Assembly (NCBI GenBank): GCA_943735955.1
Contig: OX030961.1
Span: 8,096,920-8,160,919, forward strand
Source of the DNA: Piscicola geometra
Lineage: Eukaryota > Annelida > Clitellata > Hirudinida > Piscicolidae
Reading direction: 5' to 3'
DNA: 64,000 nucleotides
Shown here: positions 13,285 to 62,756 of the stretch, piece after piece
How positions within the stretch are numbered: the stretch's first letter is position 1
Layout: every line of letters begins with the position of its first letter
Notes under the pieces: generated by a model
The model's input: the letters and a program-made list of their open reading frames with translations, nothing else
Databases searched by the model: none
What the model was told of the DNA's origin: nothing
Made by a program: the position numbers and the translations under genes

Positions 13285-14084
13285 CTGTGAATTGTATTCA
13301 TTTCTAAACACGCGCTATTGGGCTTGATCGATGACGGAAAAAAACTTTAAAACTTTGCAATATGAAACCAGAAAATCTTGAGCCGATTATTAATTATAGT
13401 TTTATTTGAACGCATGTCTTTTAAAGATGCATATAAAAACTTAAAGGGTAGCTGTTTAAAAATTCGTTTAACAATTTGACATTTTTAATAATTTAAATAT
13501 TCTCTTCAATGGCATATGTAATAAAAAAATTCAATGTAAGTACTGTGATCTTCTTCCAATCTCACAAATCCAACGTCTGCTGAATCTCCAATAGACATTT
13601 CTTAAAAAGACTTGTATCATAAAAAATTAAACATAGAGCTGATTGATGAAATGTGTTTAAAAACTAAAGTAAATAGGTTTTCTATGTGATTTTTTGAAGC
13701 ATGAAGACTATAAAAAACTTAAATAAAAATATGTTATTTAAACTCAGAATTAAAAATGGTAGACTTGAAGACTACAAATATACAAACTAAATTTTTGAAT
13801 AAATTCATTAATTTTTATTTATTATTTATGAATTTTAAACAATACTTTATTCAAAAATCCATATAATGTTCTTCAAAAAGAGAAAAACGTATATGTTATT
13901 TTAAGAAATGACTCAGGCATTTATCGACTAACTTATCAATTGATGTTTTCGTGTTTCCGATTAATGCTTTGGAACTGAAGTTTGACGTTGAAGGAAAAAT
14001 GCGAATACAAATATTCTAAGTGCTATTTTATTTCAAATCTTATACAAATTTTAAATAATATTTTTGTCATCTTTAATTTAAGGA
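13285..14084. other. AT-rich spacer upstream of the known SLC44 exons
   Basis: The missing SLC44 initiator exon should be here or further upstream and should end in phase 1. I could not identify it. No other feature seen. Confidence 0.4.
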
Positions 14085-14905
14085 GCTCACCTTCATCCCG
14101 AAAGAGCAATGGCTTACGGGATGGTGGTGAGCTCAGAAAAGTCTAAGGTTAGGGTAAATAGCACAACAAACAACTCTTCTACTTTTTCCCATAAAGTGCA
14201 GGGCTCCTCTGGAGTCTAGACGCATTTAAGCGACGGTAGAAATCGAAGCGACGCTAGTGAGTCGAATGACAAGCGTTTTACCGCTAATCCGCCACCGAAA
14301 TAACGTTGAATGGGAAAAGTGTCATTGTTCAAGTACCTAGGAGTTACTCTGTCGAAGGGTGGAACAAGCACCACACAGATAAAAACCAGAATCTCAATGG
14401 CAACTGCAGTAATGGCCAGACTTGAATAGTTTCTCTGTCAGATACAGACTGTACAAGTCACTGGTGCTCAGTATCCTACAAAACGGATGTGAGACCTGGA
14501 CGCTTAACGCAACAGAACAGAACGCAAGATACAAGTCTTTGAATCTAAATGTCTCCGTAAACTCCATGGCATCTCTTACTTGGAGCACAGAACCAACAAC
14601 TACGTCCATCAGATTAAAACAGCACTGGTTGGACAACAAAAACCTTTTTAAGCAACTGTCAAACTTCGAAAGTTGACTTGGTTTGGCCACGTCATCAGGC
14701 ACGATTCACTGTCCAAGAAGGTGCTAAAGGGCCCGCTACAAGAAAGTCGTCGCCGTGACCGTCAGAAAAAGAGCTGGATGGACAACGTGAAAGAGTGGAC
14801 GTCTCTTCCCTTGAGCAGTCTTCTCAACGCTGCTAACAACAATACAGAATGGCATATTATAGGTGCCTCTTTTTCCTTGTTTTCCCCCCAACGACTAACC
14901 TCATG
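14085..14905 (+). pseudogene. Non-LTR retrotransposon reverse-transcriptase relic
   Basis: Plus-strand fragments in shifting frames match the C-terminal half of a common invertebrate endonuclease/reverse-transcriptase ORF: YGMVVSSEKSKV near 14118, FKYLGVTLSKGGTSTT near 14333, ILQNGCETWTLNATEQNA near 14470, then WFGHVIRHDSLSKKVLKG and WMDNVKEWTSLPLSSLL at 14675-14825. At least three frameshifts or stops separate them. The catalytic palm is missing, so the copy is dead. Confidence 0.8.
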
Positions 14906-16040
14906 ATGATGATGATGATGTGGAGTTTAAGGATATCTTTAATACTAATAGTAGTGAGCCAGGATGGAAACTTGAATGTTCCTTGAAGGAAAGGGGGTCG
15001 AAGTCGGAGGTTTTGTACAAAGGCAGTCTAAAACAGGCCTCTTTTGCGTCTTTTACTAGCTTAGCACATATCTAGGGTCGCCCAACTTCCTTACCCTTCT
15101 CGTCAATTTGAATTAGTATTTATAAGCTTATAAATCATTTAAAATTATTAAAAATTAATAATTAAAAAAAAACTTACTTTCGTCAACAAGCTTGGTTCCT
15201 TTACTTCCCATTTTAATATGATAAATAAACTGATTAAATTAAACAAAATAGTTGAAGTATATTAACAAACAGCAGCTGTTGTAAATAATATCTTTTTGTG
15301 TAAACTAGAAAAAACCTCAATTCAAAATGTTGGAAAATCACGCTTTCACAAGCACTATAACATTAAGGCATTGTTAAGCGTTGTCAGGCCAGGTAAGTAG
15401 TTTGGTTTATATCATTTATATGGGGCGCTTTTCTTTTGTTAAACTTACTTTCCTTTCAGTTGTATATACAACTCACATTCATAATTCGACATAATATTGA
15501 AAGCCCCAGACTCCATTACTTCGACATAATCAAAACCATTATCTAATCAAGCAATCTGATATAAGTTAATCGATATTTTTATATACAACTCCTTCACATG
15601 CCGCTGAATCAACATTCTTAGTATTTGTTGGATTTTAAATAAAAAAAAGTTTTTTCTCGTGTAAAAAATTAAATTAAAATGTATAAGCAATATGTGGATT
15701 TAACAAGAACAGGAATGTGATTTTTTGTTAATTTGAATAAGCGTCTGTGAAGATTTGAAAATTTAGATTTAAACAATTAATCATCGGCAAACAATTTACC
15801 TATTTGTACTTACAATTCCAAGATATTAAATTCAATAACGAGTAACTGGTGTATAAAAGAAACCTTATAAAACTTAACAAAGTCTCTTGCATAAACGAGA
15901 AAGTGTTATGTGAGGGTGGTGGTCAAATAATTCCTAAAGATGGGCACTCATAGTGCCTAATTCACGCAATTAATTGAATTATTAACGAAAAGTTTTATAC
16001 AAAAAGTCGAATAAACTAAAAGGAAAGCTGTCAAGGAATC
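14906..16040. other. AT-rich spacer downstream of nischarin
   Basis: No coding similarity, RNA gene or clear transposon terminus seen. It should contain the nischarin 3' UTR, read on the minus strand. Confidence 0.5.
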
Positions 16041-24058
<8,018 letters not shown>

Positions 24059-24555
24059 TATAAAACAGTTTTGATAAATAAATCAACTCTAAATAATGCC
24101 CATTTCAAACTATCAGATAACACCTTATTCTACTATAAATAACTTTGCACCTAAATTCAAAAGTGAACCTAGGAAATGAAAAGTTAACTCAAACGTAATT
24201 ATTTGTTTTCCTACTATCGATTAAAAATTAAAAATATAAGTATTAGAGCGAGTCATCTTTTTTTTAAATTTTATCATGTGAGATATACCATGAAAAATTG
24301 AAAACTAATTTTTATTGAAAAAAAAATTGTTTAGCAACCCGGAAATGTATTCAAAAACTAAAGATTTTCATTAAACTGTTACAGCTTTGCATCTAATCAT
24401 ATTTTTCAGAAAATAATAAATAAAACACAAAATAAATTATAAAAATTGATTTAATTTATTTAAAACTATGCCATATAAAATCCTTAAACAAAGATACAAA
24501 AAAATGAATAAACAGTATTCTAATGGAGCCTGGTAATAACTGTCATTGAATTTGT
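24059..24555. other. Nischarin upstream region
   Basis: AT-rich spacer between the nischarin ATG and a MITE. It should hold the nischarin 5' UTR and promoter, but no reliable core motif can be picked out. Confidence 0.4.
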
Positions 24556-25980
24556 CAGGGGCGACGATCTTCTGCAAATCTTGGGGGGATCTTACCCAGC
24601 ATGGATGATCCAGGAGGGGTTCGGGTCCTCCCTCCCCTCATTTAAAAAAACATAGTTTAAATTATGTTTTGATACGAATACTTGAGTAAGCAAAGAATAA
24701 TTTTGTTTTAGACAGCTATCACTATAATTAGACATACTCACAATCAGTGGCTGGGAGGGACTCAAGCCCCCCCCCCTCCAGACCTATTCGAAGGGTCTCG
24801 CAATTTTTTTAAAAATCGATTAGTTTTTTTGGTGGTGGGGGGGGGAGGGTAATGAATTTCTCAATATGCCATAGAACAATGATATTTTCTCTGAATGGCC
24901 ACGGGTCTTTATCTCTCAAAACATTTCATATATCAACACAGAACATAGAGATCCTACCAAAATAACACTAACATGTCACAAATTCTGAAAAAAATAGAGC
25001 AAATCTTTACACTTTTCATATGTTTTAATGGGGCCAAATTTTGCGAAAACGTAAACGTGAGCGGAAAGTGTGATATACTTCTGTGCAGTAAGAAATCATA
25101 AATAAATTGATTCAAACCACATTTATTAAAATAGAAAGAAATTTCAATTGCAAATAGTTCGATAAAATTATGACTTCTAATTATTTTATTAGTTATAATA
25201 ATAATTATTATTTTAATTACAAAAAAGCAATTATTTATTATTTGTGGTTTGGAATTTTTAATCGAAATATAAAAATCAAAATTCATCTACAAAATTCAAC
25301 TTTTAATTATAATTTTATAAATTTCATAATACATTAACATTAAAATAATAATTTTATTTTTCATGATAACTATTGTAATGAATGACTAGGCTTATTAAAA
25401 ATCATATGAAATCCTATTACGTCAAAGTTGCGAAAACGCACCATTGATTTTTAAAAGCATTGAAAACGTTTTACAAGTTATTTTGAATATTTAAAAACTA
25501 ATTCAAGTATTAACTATCTTTTCATCTTGAAATTAAGACTAAATTTGTATACAAATACTAAAATCGAACGAAAAAATTGGACAATTATCTATGCGAAAAA
25601 AGATTTTTTTGAGAAATTTTAAATTTGAACAGGAAATAAAATATTATAAATAATAAAATGAAAAAATTTGAAATTTAACTTATGAAATTAAAATATAAAA
25701 TTTATTGTACAAAATATTTATTTAAAAAACTCGGTATTAAAACAGCAAGAAAATACAAAAATTGATGTTGCAAAACGCAATAGCTGCGGTAAGTAGGTTA
25801 AAAAATTATTTTTCAAAAACTAAATTTGAGCCCCCCTCCCCAGCATTTTTGGCTGGTTGCGCCCCTGCTCACAATGTATTACTATATAACAATTCTGTTT
25901 TATGCCATGTTTGACCATTATGCTTGTATCAAAAAAGATATAAAAAATGTTTTTATTGACAAAAGGGGGGGGGGTTCACA
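24556..25980. mobile_element. hAT-like MITE (family GGCGGCGATCT), interrupted by a nested insertion
   Basis: Starts CAGGGGCGACGATCTTCTGC and shares its body with the copy at 50726-51074. The matching sequence breaks at 24744 and resumes at 25868 (ACAATGTATTACTATATAAC). The right terminus is degraded near 25980. Confidence 0.65.
24745..25867. mobile_element. Nested hAT-like element with perfect 8-bp target duplication
   Basis: Starts CAGTGGCTGGGAGGG and ends GGTTGCGCCCCTG, imperfectly inverted termini, and is flanked on both sides by CTCACAAT (24737-24744 and 25868-25875). It interrupts the outer MITE at a point continuous in the 50726-51074 copy. The interior is AT-rich with no recognisable transposase. 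Confidence 0.8.
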
Positions 25981-26800
25981 TTTTTTATATCTTATTGAGT
26001 TCCTCGTGGCAATCCTCACATTTTAAGACCATGTGCCAGTTTTAATCATGAAAATATCTATTTTTCAATAGTATGACCCGCCCTCATATCAACAACTATC
26101 GCTTAAAATTAAAAGTATATGTATGTATTGTCTTGCTTAGTCCATTGTTTGGAACTGATTGTTAACTTTTCGAACTATACAGTTTACCTGAAATGCCTCA
26201 CTAGCTTGATGGAAAACCTTTTGAAATTGACGTTTATAATGTTTAGTTAATGGATGTAAAGAATTTATTTGTTGCGTTCAAAGTACCATTATACAAAGTT
26301 CAATAAAGGATAATCTGTGAAAAAACTGGAAGTAATACAGACTATAGAAAAAGGTTAAGAACTAGTTCAAAATATTTAAGGTTGAAAACTATGTTTATAA
26401 ACCAAATTTTTCTTTGCTAATAAAGAGTTTCTTAAAGACTATTTGAAAACTCAAATTGATAATAAGAATAAAAATATTTTTAAAAAATAATAAAACATAC
26501 TTTTCTCATTTACTCTAAAACATTTTTTTTTCTATTAAACAGTAAAGAACTTTTTTACACTTGTTCTTGAAAAAAACATGAAAAGTTCAAGTCAGAGCTC
26601 AAAAAAAAAGACTAAAAGAATCACTGGCTTCAAAAGAAACTAATGTAAGCTCTGCCCCAGATTGACTCGGATTTTAACAAAAATTAAAGCTCGCGTTGAT
26701 AATTAAAAAATATATAAGTTTTTAAAAAAGAAAAAAAGAGTTATTTTGTTTTATTCGAAAAAACTTATTAAATTGCACTTTCGTTTGATGAACCCAACAG
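25981..26800. other. AT-rich spacer before ABCG copy A
   Basis: The initiator exon of copy A should be here if it exists. No convincing ATG exon ending in phase 0 was found. Confidence 0.4.
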
Positions 26801-40281
<13,481 letters not shown>

Positions 40282-40632
40282 GGTTAAATTTATGTTCTAA
40301 AATATTTTTTTATCATCAAAATTTAAAGATTTAGCTAGAAAATATAAGTAGAAACGGGTAAAACCACATAACAATTATTTAATAATATATATTTTTTTTT
40401 CACAGAAGACAATAATTTTTTAAGTTCAAATGACAGTTTTCAAATCATATTTAGGCAATGAGAATCGCAAAAGGGATTCTTTGTATTATAAGTTATCATT
40501 TTAATGAATGAATAATTCCATCATTTATCTCTAAATTTGGAAAAATAGTTTACACACCACGTTTTAGTTTGCAAAAATATAATTATGAAATTTTTTATCA
40601 AATAAAATAAAAGATTTTTGTAAATTCCACAG

Positions 40633-51864
<11,232 letters not shown>

Positions 51865-53520
51865 AAACGAGTGTTTTGGCGCGGATGATGACTCTGCAAA
51901 TGGTAATGATAGATAGAATGGTAATGTAGGGGATAAGGGTTTAATGACCAGTGAAAGTCAAGATAACTAAGTTTATTTAATACGTCTGAAAACGAGAATA
52001 AACCGAAAAGGCAATGGAATATACTGAGTTGAAATACATTATTGTAACATTTAGTTTTATTAAGCACAAAGTTTAAGAGAAAAGCTTTTCTGTATTTGTT
52101 AAGAACTTATGCTTTGAATCTCACGCGTTTATGTGATTGAATACTGCAAAACTCAATGTAAACATTTTTACTGGCGGAAAAATATGAACATTTAATGTTT
52201 TTTTTCAAGTTTAAAGTTTATGATTTCATTTGAGGTTAGCCGGGAAATTAATATATTAATGCTATATTAATGCAAACTAACATATCTTTGAACATGGTGT
52301 TTCTTGACACCCAAAGCCGAACTTTTATGTCATAAAAGAAATGACGGACCACATCTGGCTAGCAGGCAATAAGTTGGATACATGTGCTCTAACGTTTTTA
52401 AAGTATTTTATAATTTTTTTAGATTCCGTATCATGGTAAGTGCCTATAACTAAAGTCACCAAATGATTCCTACATTGTTTTGAGGATATATTATGTTTTA
52501 ATGTGTAGGTATAAACAACGTAAAGTATACACATTAAAAGCTATTGGTACTTATTTTTCGTTTTCTGTTCCTAAAGACACTGTTGTCTCAAAGTTTTCAG
52601 ATGTCATAACCCTTTTTAAATGTATAGAGCTGGTTCAAATATTCGATTAACTTCGCTTTGTTCCCTAGTAGTTGACTTTTCATTAGATTCTTATTTGATC
52701 CAAATAGTTGCATCATACCGAATAAAAAAATCAATCATTTAATAATCGTAGAAAAATTATGTATTCTATGGAACAAATCTTATGTCCTTAAATCCTCTTC
52801 TGATACGCCATAGTAGGAATAATGTATTAATTAAATAAATCTGCACGTATTTTACTGTATGAACTTATAACCTTGCTTTTTAATATATTTTCTAACATAC
52901 TTAACTGGTTTCAATGGAAAATGAATTCATTGTTTCTTACGTTCTGCTAAGTGTCCTTATGGAAGCTTTGCTGTGACGTCATGGATCTGCTTGTGTATTA
53001 ATTCAATCGTGTTTAATTTCATTTTAATGACTGAAGCAAAGTTTCATTCCAGAGTTTTAAGTTGAGTTTTTTGAAATTTGGAACATATTTTCTTGTTTTT
53101 TATATAAATATTTTCTATTTATGATCTCTGCAAAAAACCTTTTGGACCTAATAAACAAAAATTGGTTTGCAAGTTTTGAAAAATAACATGAAAAAACATA
53201 TTATACAGCCCAAAATGTTGGTTCCTAAACGAAAAAAAATTGTTCAAGTTTCATTGTATGAAAGTTTAAAACTTAGAGAGATATAAAAAATATCCCAAGA
53301 TAGCCTAGCATAAAAGAATTGCAGCTTTCGTCGAAAACTGAGACACAGATCAATTAATTTAATCACTAATTATTTTTATAGCGCCCTTAAAAAGAAACAA
53401 AAGCGCGAAATCGAATTGAAAGCTTTGTTAACTACGCTCATTAACTTTTTTTTAATTTAAAAAATTTAAAAAAAAATATATATATATATATAATTTAAAT
53501 TGATAAAAGTGTTTTTCAGC
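51865..53520. other. ABCG-B 3' UTR and AT-rich spacer
   Basis: No coding similarity seen. A small segment near 53365-53405 resembles, on the minus strand, the GGGCGCTATAAAAATAA retroelement tail seen elsewhere in the window. Confidence 0.5.
51997..52002 (+). terminator. Probable poly(A) signal of ABCG copy B
   Basis: AATAAA 133 bases after the copy B stop codon. Confidence 0.45.
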
Positions 53521-54300
53521 ATCATGACCCAGCAGTCAAGTCCAACAATAAGGGGAAAAACAATAAAAGAGTTAAAGGTACCAAAAAGCCAAACGACGTT
53601 TCAACTGCAAGAGGTCGCGAGGGAAAACAACTCGATAATCCACTCATCAACTCTTTGAGAAGCTCTTCAAGTGATATAGATGAAGGCGATGTCCCAAAGA
53701 AACTCCTGGTCCCTGAATCATCAACTCATCTTCTCTAGTAAATAACAAAATCATTGTTTGGAGAGAATCTCAACAAATAGTACAAAGATGGCGAAAAGAA
53801 ACAAGCAATCAGCATGAAAGCCGTTGAGTTTGTATTTGCGAAATTTTAACTTTTTTCCCCGCCATATCTCAGTACTCTGGCACGTCGTCTTAAGTGATTA
53901 GTCAATAGACGCCATCGGTTTGGCCACTCATATTATCGGTGAACGGGTAGTCAAACCTAGAAAAAACATTTGTCTTATTTTAATGTTTATTTATTTCTTT
54001 TTCAGAAAACCATTGATGTTTTCAAAGACAAAATATGGCTCGCCGCACACCCCCTCCTTTCAGAAGATCACCTGACTTGGGAAAACATCAATGTTTATGC
54101 ACCTGAAACGGTAATTATGGAGATATCCGTTTAACGCATGTGAAGAATCAATTAAATAGAAATATTATGTGGCACAACAGATCAATTACTATCAATGTGA
54201 ACTAAAGAAAAAGGAGGAATCATGTTGTGCTGGTCGTGTTCAGAAAACCTCAAGCATTCCTCCATTTGCTTCCACAAAGACTCAAACAAGACATAGGGCG
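53521..54300 (+). pseudogene. ABCG copy C: 5' remnant of a third tandem copy
   Basis: Follows copy B on the same strand and matches only its N-terminal exons. About 53521-53849 resembles the variable first exon (a DNPLINSLRSSSSD stretch parallels DNPINNFLKSS in copy A, and ISMKAVEF parallels IDMKAAEF) but has several in-frame stops after 53737. Positions 54006-54111 match the next exon (LTWENINVYAPE) and are intact, with good splice sites. About 54211-54300 resembles the third exon (AGR and FASTKTQ segments). No Walker A, signature or membrane exon follows, so the copy is truncated as well as broken. Confidence 0.7.
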
Positions 54301-54489
54301 CATTGTTTAATTCTCCTTAAATCTCGGGTGCATGCATCAGTTTGATAGGCTTAAGAAAAAATAAACAACGCATTAGAGAAAATTAAAGATGTAAACAAGA
54401 AAATTGTTTTTGACTTTCTTACAGCGGTAAACGGATATAAATTCTTAAAGATAAAAATTCTTCATCAATTTATCCGTTATTAACTCCAG

Positions 54490-54684
54490 TCGCTTGCGCG
54501 TGCTCGAAAGCAGCAACCAAATCGAGGTTTTAGGTAGGATATTAATTTATAATAAATATCAAATTAGCATCATCATTTTATTAATTTCATTTTCAGTGAG
54601 GATCTCAATAGTGACGAAGAAAAGAGGTCATCCGAAGGGAGAAAGTTGACCATTGGACTTCCAAAAAAAAGAAAACTTCAATAA
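54490..54684 (+). CDS. Last two exons of an unrecognised gene with a basic C terminus
   Basis: Two short exons, 54490-54533 and 54597-54684, each with a good acceptor and joined in phase 2, read 43 codons to a TAA. The peptide is polar: Arg/Lys/Gln-rich (ARARKQQPNRGF), then acidic (EDLNSDEEKRSSEG), and it ends in a nuclear-signal-like PKKRKLQ. The incoming phase is 0, which also matches the intact copy C exon at 54006-54111, so a chimeric transcript is conceivable. I do not recognise the family. An AATAAA lies within about 90 bases after the stop. It could also be a chance open frame. Confidence 0.35.
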
Positions 54685-59190
<4,506 letters not shown>

Positions 59191-59390
59191 ATTCAGCGGG
59201 ACTGCTAGGGAAACTTTCGGGTGCTTTCACTGAGTTATTCACTGATAATGATTATCGTATTATATTTTTTATTCAATTATGTTATTTCAATACGTTTTAT
59301 TTTCTCGTGTTATTTTTTTGAAGTTGTCTTGATTGTTGCCATCATGTATCTTATGAGTTTATGATGTGTTTTGTGGGCAGTTAATCGCCA

Positions 59391-59396
59391 AATAAA
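59391..59396 (+). terminator. Probable poly(A) signal of glutathione reductase
   Basis: AATAAA about 200 bases after the stop codon at 59190. Confidence 0.45.
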
Positions 59397-60140
59397 TGAG
59401 GGCGCACAAAATGTTCATTTACTAATAATATTATCATTAGTAAAGTTTCTATAACTAAGTGCCTTTTGATTAAATATTTTTTATTTTATATATTATTAAT
59501 ATTAATAATGATAAATGAATGAATAAATAAATAAAGTTTAAAAAATACAAGTATAGGGAAAAAGACAAGACTGCTTCTTGAAGAATCGACTATTCGATAG
59601 ATTTCCCTAACTCACTATTAAATTGTTCATTCCTTCAAACTATTCATAATCAATTTTTCATAACCCGAGTGGTCTTGAAGCTCGTTTGGGTTTACGCCAC
59701 GGTATAATATTCTTCGTTTTACTGTATTGTAAGTCCATATCAGGTCATATGTTTAGTACAACTGCAGTATATCGTATACTGTATACGCAACAATGCGATA
59801 CAACTTTAAACAAACATAATAAATCGAAGCTCATAACACCTTGAAATATCAATAGAGCTTAGTTGCGCGAGCCACTGTATATTTGTTTAATCGATTGAAG
59901 CTTTCATGTCATTTAAAACCAATGGTGTGAGCTCTGAGTCCCCCTCCTAAATTAAATGTACATGTGTTAGCCAAAACACGTAATCAGTCATTTCGCGTAA
60001 AGCCTGAAAAACCAGTCAGTTCACATGGTTTTATTAAGCTTTTTTCATTCATACATTTCAATAAAAGTTTGCTTTTCCCGTTGCTTTGTAATGACTTGAT
60101 GCCTTTCATTTAAAAAAATTCTTTTAAATTCTGTCCACCC
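59397..60140. other. Spacer between glutathione reductase and acetylcholinesterase
   Basis: AT-rich. A segment near 59655-59705 (ATAACCCGAGTGG and GCTCGTTTGGGTTTACG) resembles repeats near 46800 and 51610. No gene or RNA seen. Confidence 0.5.
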
Positions 60141-62756
60141 ATGATGGACAGACCACAATTGTTCGTCAGAAGTATTCGTCTAGTCCTGCTAGGTGAGATG
60201 TTTTCATGAGAGTGGTATTTTAATTCTAAAGATTTAAGTGAAAAAAATAATTAATGAGCGGTGCCCATGCGTGAAATCTTCAAGTGTCACCCCCGCATAT
60301 TCAAAATGAAATCAGCGAAAGTTAAATACCATAAAAAACCAATATATTCGTACACTTTTAAATAATTGTTTTTTCAAATGTACGAGGTTAGAGGTGTTTT
60401 TCAACTAGTTACCAAAAACTCCAAATCGATAAATTTCTCTGTATTTTGCTATAAGTGCTAACAAAATCTAATTTAATGATAATACTTTTTACTTTTTAAT
60501 GATTATATTTGTAATTTTTACAAAACTTAAAAATAAGTTGACTCTATTATTGAAATTCAGTAACGAGAATTTTTATTTTTCGTCATAAATACCACCATAG
60601 ACATTCTAGTTTTTAAATTTATATACGAACTAAGGGTCCAAAAAACAATTATTTTTTTGAAAAATGATAGTGTAAAAAATTAAGAGTGTACAAAATATCT
60701 GGTATTTCACGGTAGTTCGTATTCGTACTTAGAGATGGAGTGATCAGGATACATATAGTATGCAGATACTATAACATTTATTGTATGCAAATAAAGTGAG
60801 TAAAATGATTTATGGAGATTAGTGAATTGAAACATTAATCTAACTTTAAGCAAAATTTCCCATTTTAAAATCTACCAAACAGGTTGTCTGGTTTTCAGTC
60901 TTGAAATCTGTAGCGTCAACTGCAATGACCACAGCCACACTTCTGACTCAGCTGCCAGCGACGAACAAGGCCTCGTCATTCAGGCAAAGACCGGCTCATT
61001 GCAGGGCATCAGAAACTACCTTCCAGACCTCGACCGAACCGTGGACACATACTGGGGCATACCGTTCGCTCAGCCACCAGTGGGCGCTTTGAGGTTCCAA
61101 CTGCCAGTGCCAGCAGAGCGTTGGGATGGTGTCTACCAGGCAGTGAAGCCCCCTAAAGCATGTCCACTCAACCTAGACTTGGTGTTTGACAAGTTCAAGG
61201 GGGCCGACATGTGGAATGACCACAACATGAGCGAGGATTGCCTCTACCTGAACGTCTTTGTGCCTAGGAAGGTCAACGGAGACAGCAACGAAGGTGCCAA
61301 GAAACACGCAGTGATGGTCTGGATCTACGGAGGCGGTTTCTACAGCGGATCGTCCACACTCGAGATGTACGATGGCAAGTACTTGGCGGCCACTAGTGAC
61401 GTCATTGTGGTTTCGATGAATTACCGCCTGGGTGCTCTCGGCTTCTTCGCCATAGACAACGCATTAACACCGGCCAACGTTGGCTTGTACGACCAGTTAG
61501 CTGCCTTGGAATGGGTGCAAGACAACATCCGCGAGTTTGGAGGGGACCCTGACAAGGTGACCATCTTCGGTGAGAGTGCAGGCGCTGTCAGTGTCAGTCT
61601 GCACCTCCTCTCGCCCCTCAGTAGGAACAAGTTCCATCAGGCCATCCTCCAGAGCGGGACTGCCATCATGCCCTGGGCTGTCGTCAGTCAAGAAGAGGCT
61701 CGCAGGCGCTCGTACAAACTGGCAACGGTGCTCGGTTGCAATAAATTGACCCCCGAAGAAACGATTGATTGCATGCTTCAAGTTCCTTGGAACACGATTG
61801 TAGACAACCAGTGGCAAACCAGTGGTCTCTTGCAGTTTCCGTTCATTCCTTCCATTGATGGGGTCTTCCTGCCTGACGACCCGGTAAAGTTGGTTAAGGA
61901 AGGTAGTTTCAAGAAATGTCCCATCCTCGCTGGCTCAAATATGAACGAAGCTTCCTTCTTCCTCATGTACGAACTTTACGAATACGTCAACCTCACGCAC
62001 GCGCGCATGAACTGTGAAGAATTCAAGACGAGTTTAAGAAAGGTTTTTCAATTCTACCCTCAGTATCCACAAGTGATGTCTGAAACTTGGTACCAAGAAA
62101 TCCTAAACCGCTACTCTCCCACTGGTTCCAACTGCGAAAACACCCTCGTAAACCTCCGCTCCATCGACATGGCTTCTTCAGACGCCCAGTTCCTCTGTCC
62201 CATGAATGCCTTCATCGCTGCATACGCCAGGGAGGGCCTCGACACCTTCAGCATCTACTTCACCCACCGCATCAAAAAGAATCTCTGGCCTGAATGGATG
62301 GGTGTGTTGCATGCTGATGAGATCTTCTTCACCATCAACCACGTCATTGAGTTCGGGAATGACTTCTACACGCCAGAGGAAATCCAGCTGAGTCATCGTC
62401 TCATCAAATTCTGGAGTAATTTCGCAAAGACCGGGTGAGAAAGTACTTTTTTCTATTGTTTTATTTGAGTGGAAGCTGTAAAAAAATAAACTTTCATTTG
62501 AACTATTAAATATAAATCGAGGTATTTACACCTTTTTTGATCTCTTTTTAGCTTTAAAACGATTGATTAACTTTTTCTTTCCAGAGACCCCAATGACCAA
62601 ACTGACCACAACAGCGACTACGCTGTATGGCCAAAGTACACCCCTGCCAAGATGGAGTATCTGAAACTGAATGCCAAATACCTCAACCCCTCCAACTTCT
62701 TGATGGCCCAAGGAAAGGCCTTGAGGGGGAACGAGTGTGGGTTCTGGGATAAGTAA
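60141..62756 (+). CDS. ACHE: Acetylcholinesterase (invertebrate-type cholinesterase)
   Basis: Secreted alpha/beta-hydrolase that cleaves acetylcholine. Exons 60141-60192 (ATG, start of a signal peptide), 60883-62434 and 62585-62756 join in phases 1 and 2 to 591 residues. The hydrophobic core LVLLGCLVFSL crosses the first junction, supporting both exons. Catalytic triad: Ser249 in FGESAG, Glu373 in NMNEASFF, His494 in WMGVLHADE. The choline-site Trp128 (DMWNDHNMSEDC) and the acyl-pocket Trp in MPWAVVS are kept. Disulfide cysteines of all three cholinesterase loops are visible. The acyl pocket reads LLQFPF, with Leu where vertebrate enzymes have the first Phe, as in protostome enzymes. The TAA at 62754-62756 overlaps a consensus donor (AA then GTAAGC at 62753), so a further C-terminal exon may be spliced on. 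Another carboxylesterase-family role is possible but less likely. Confidence 0.88.
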
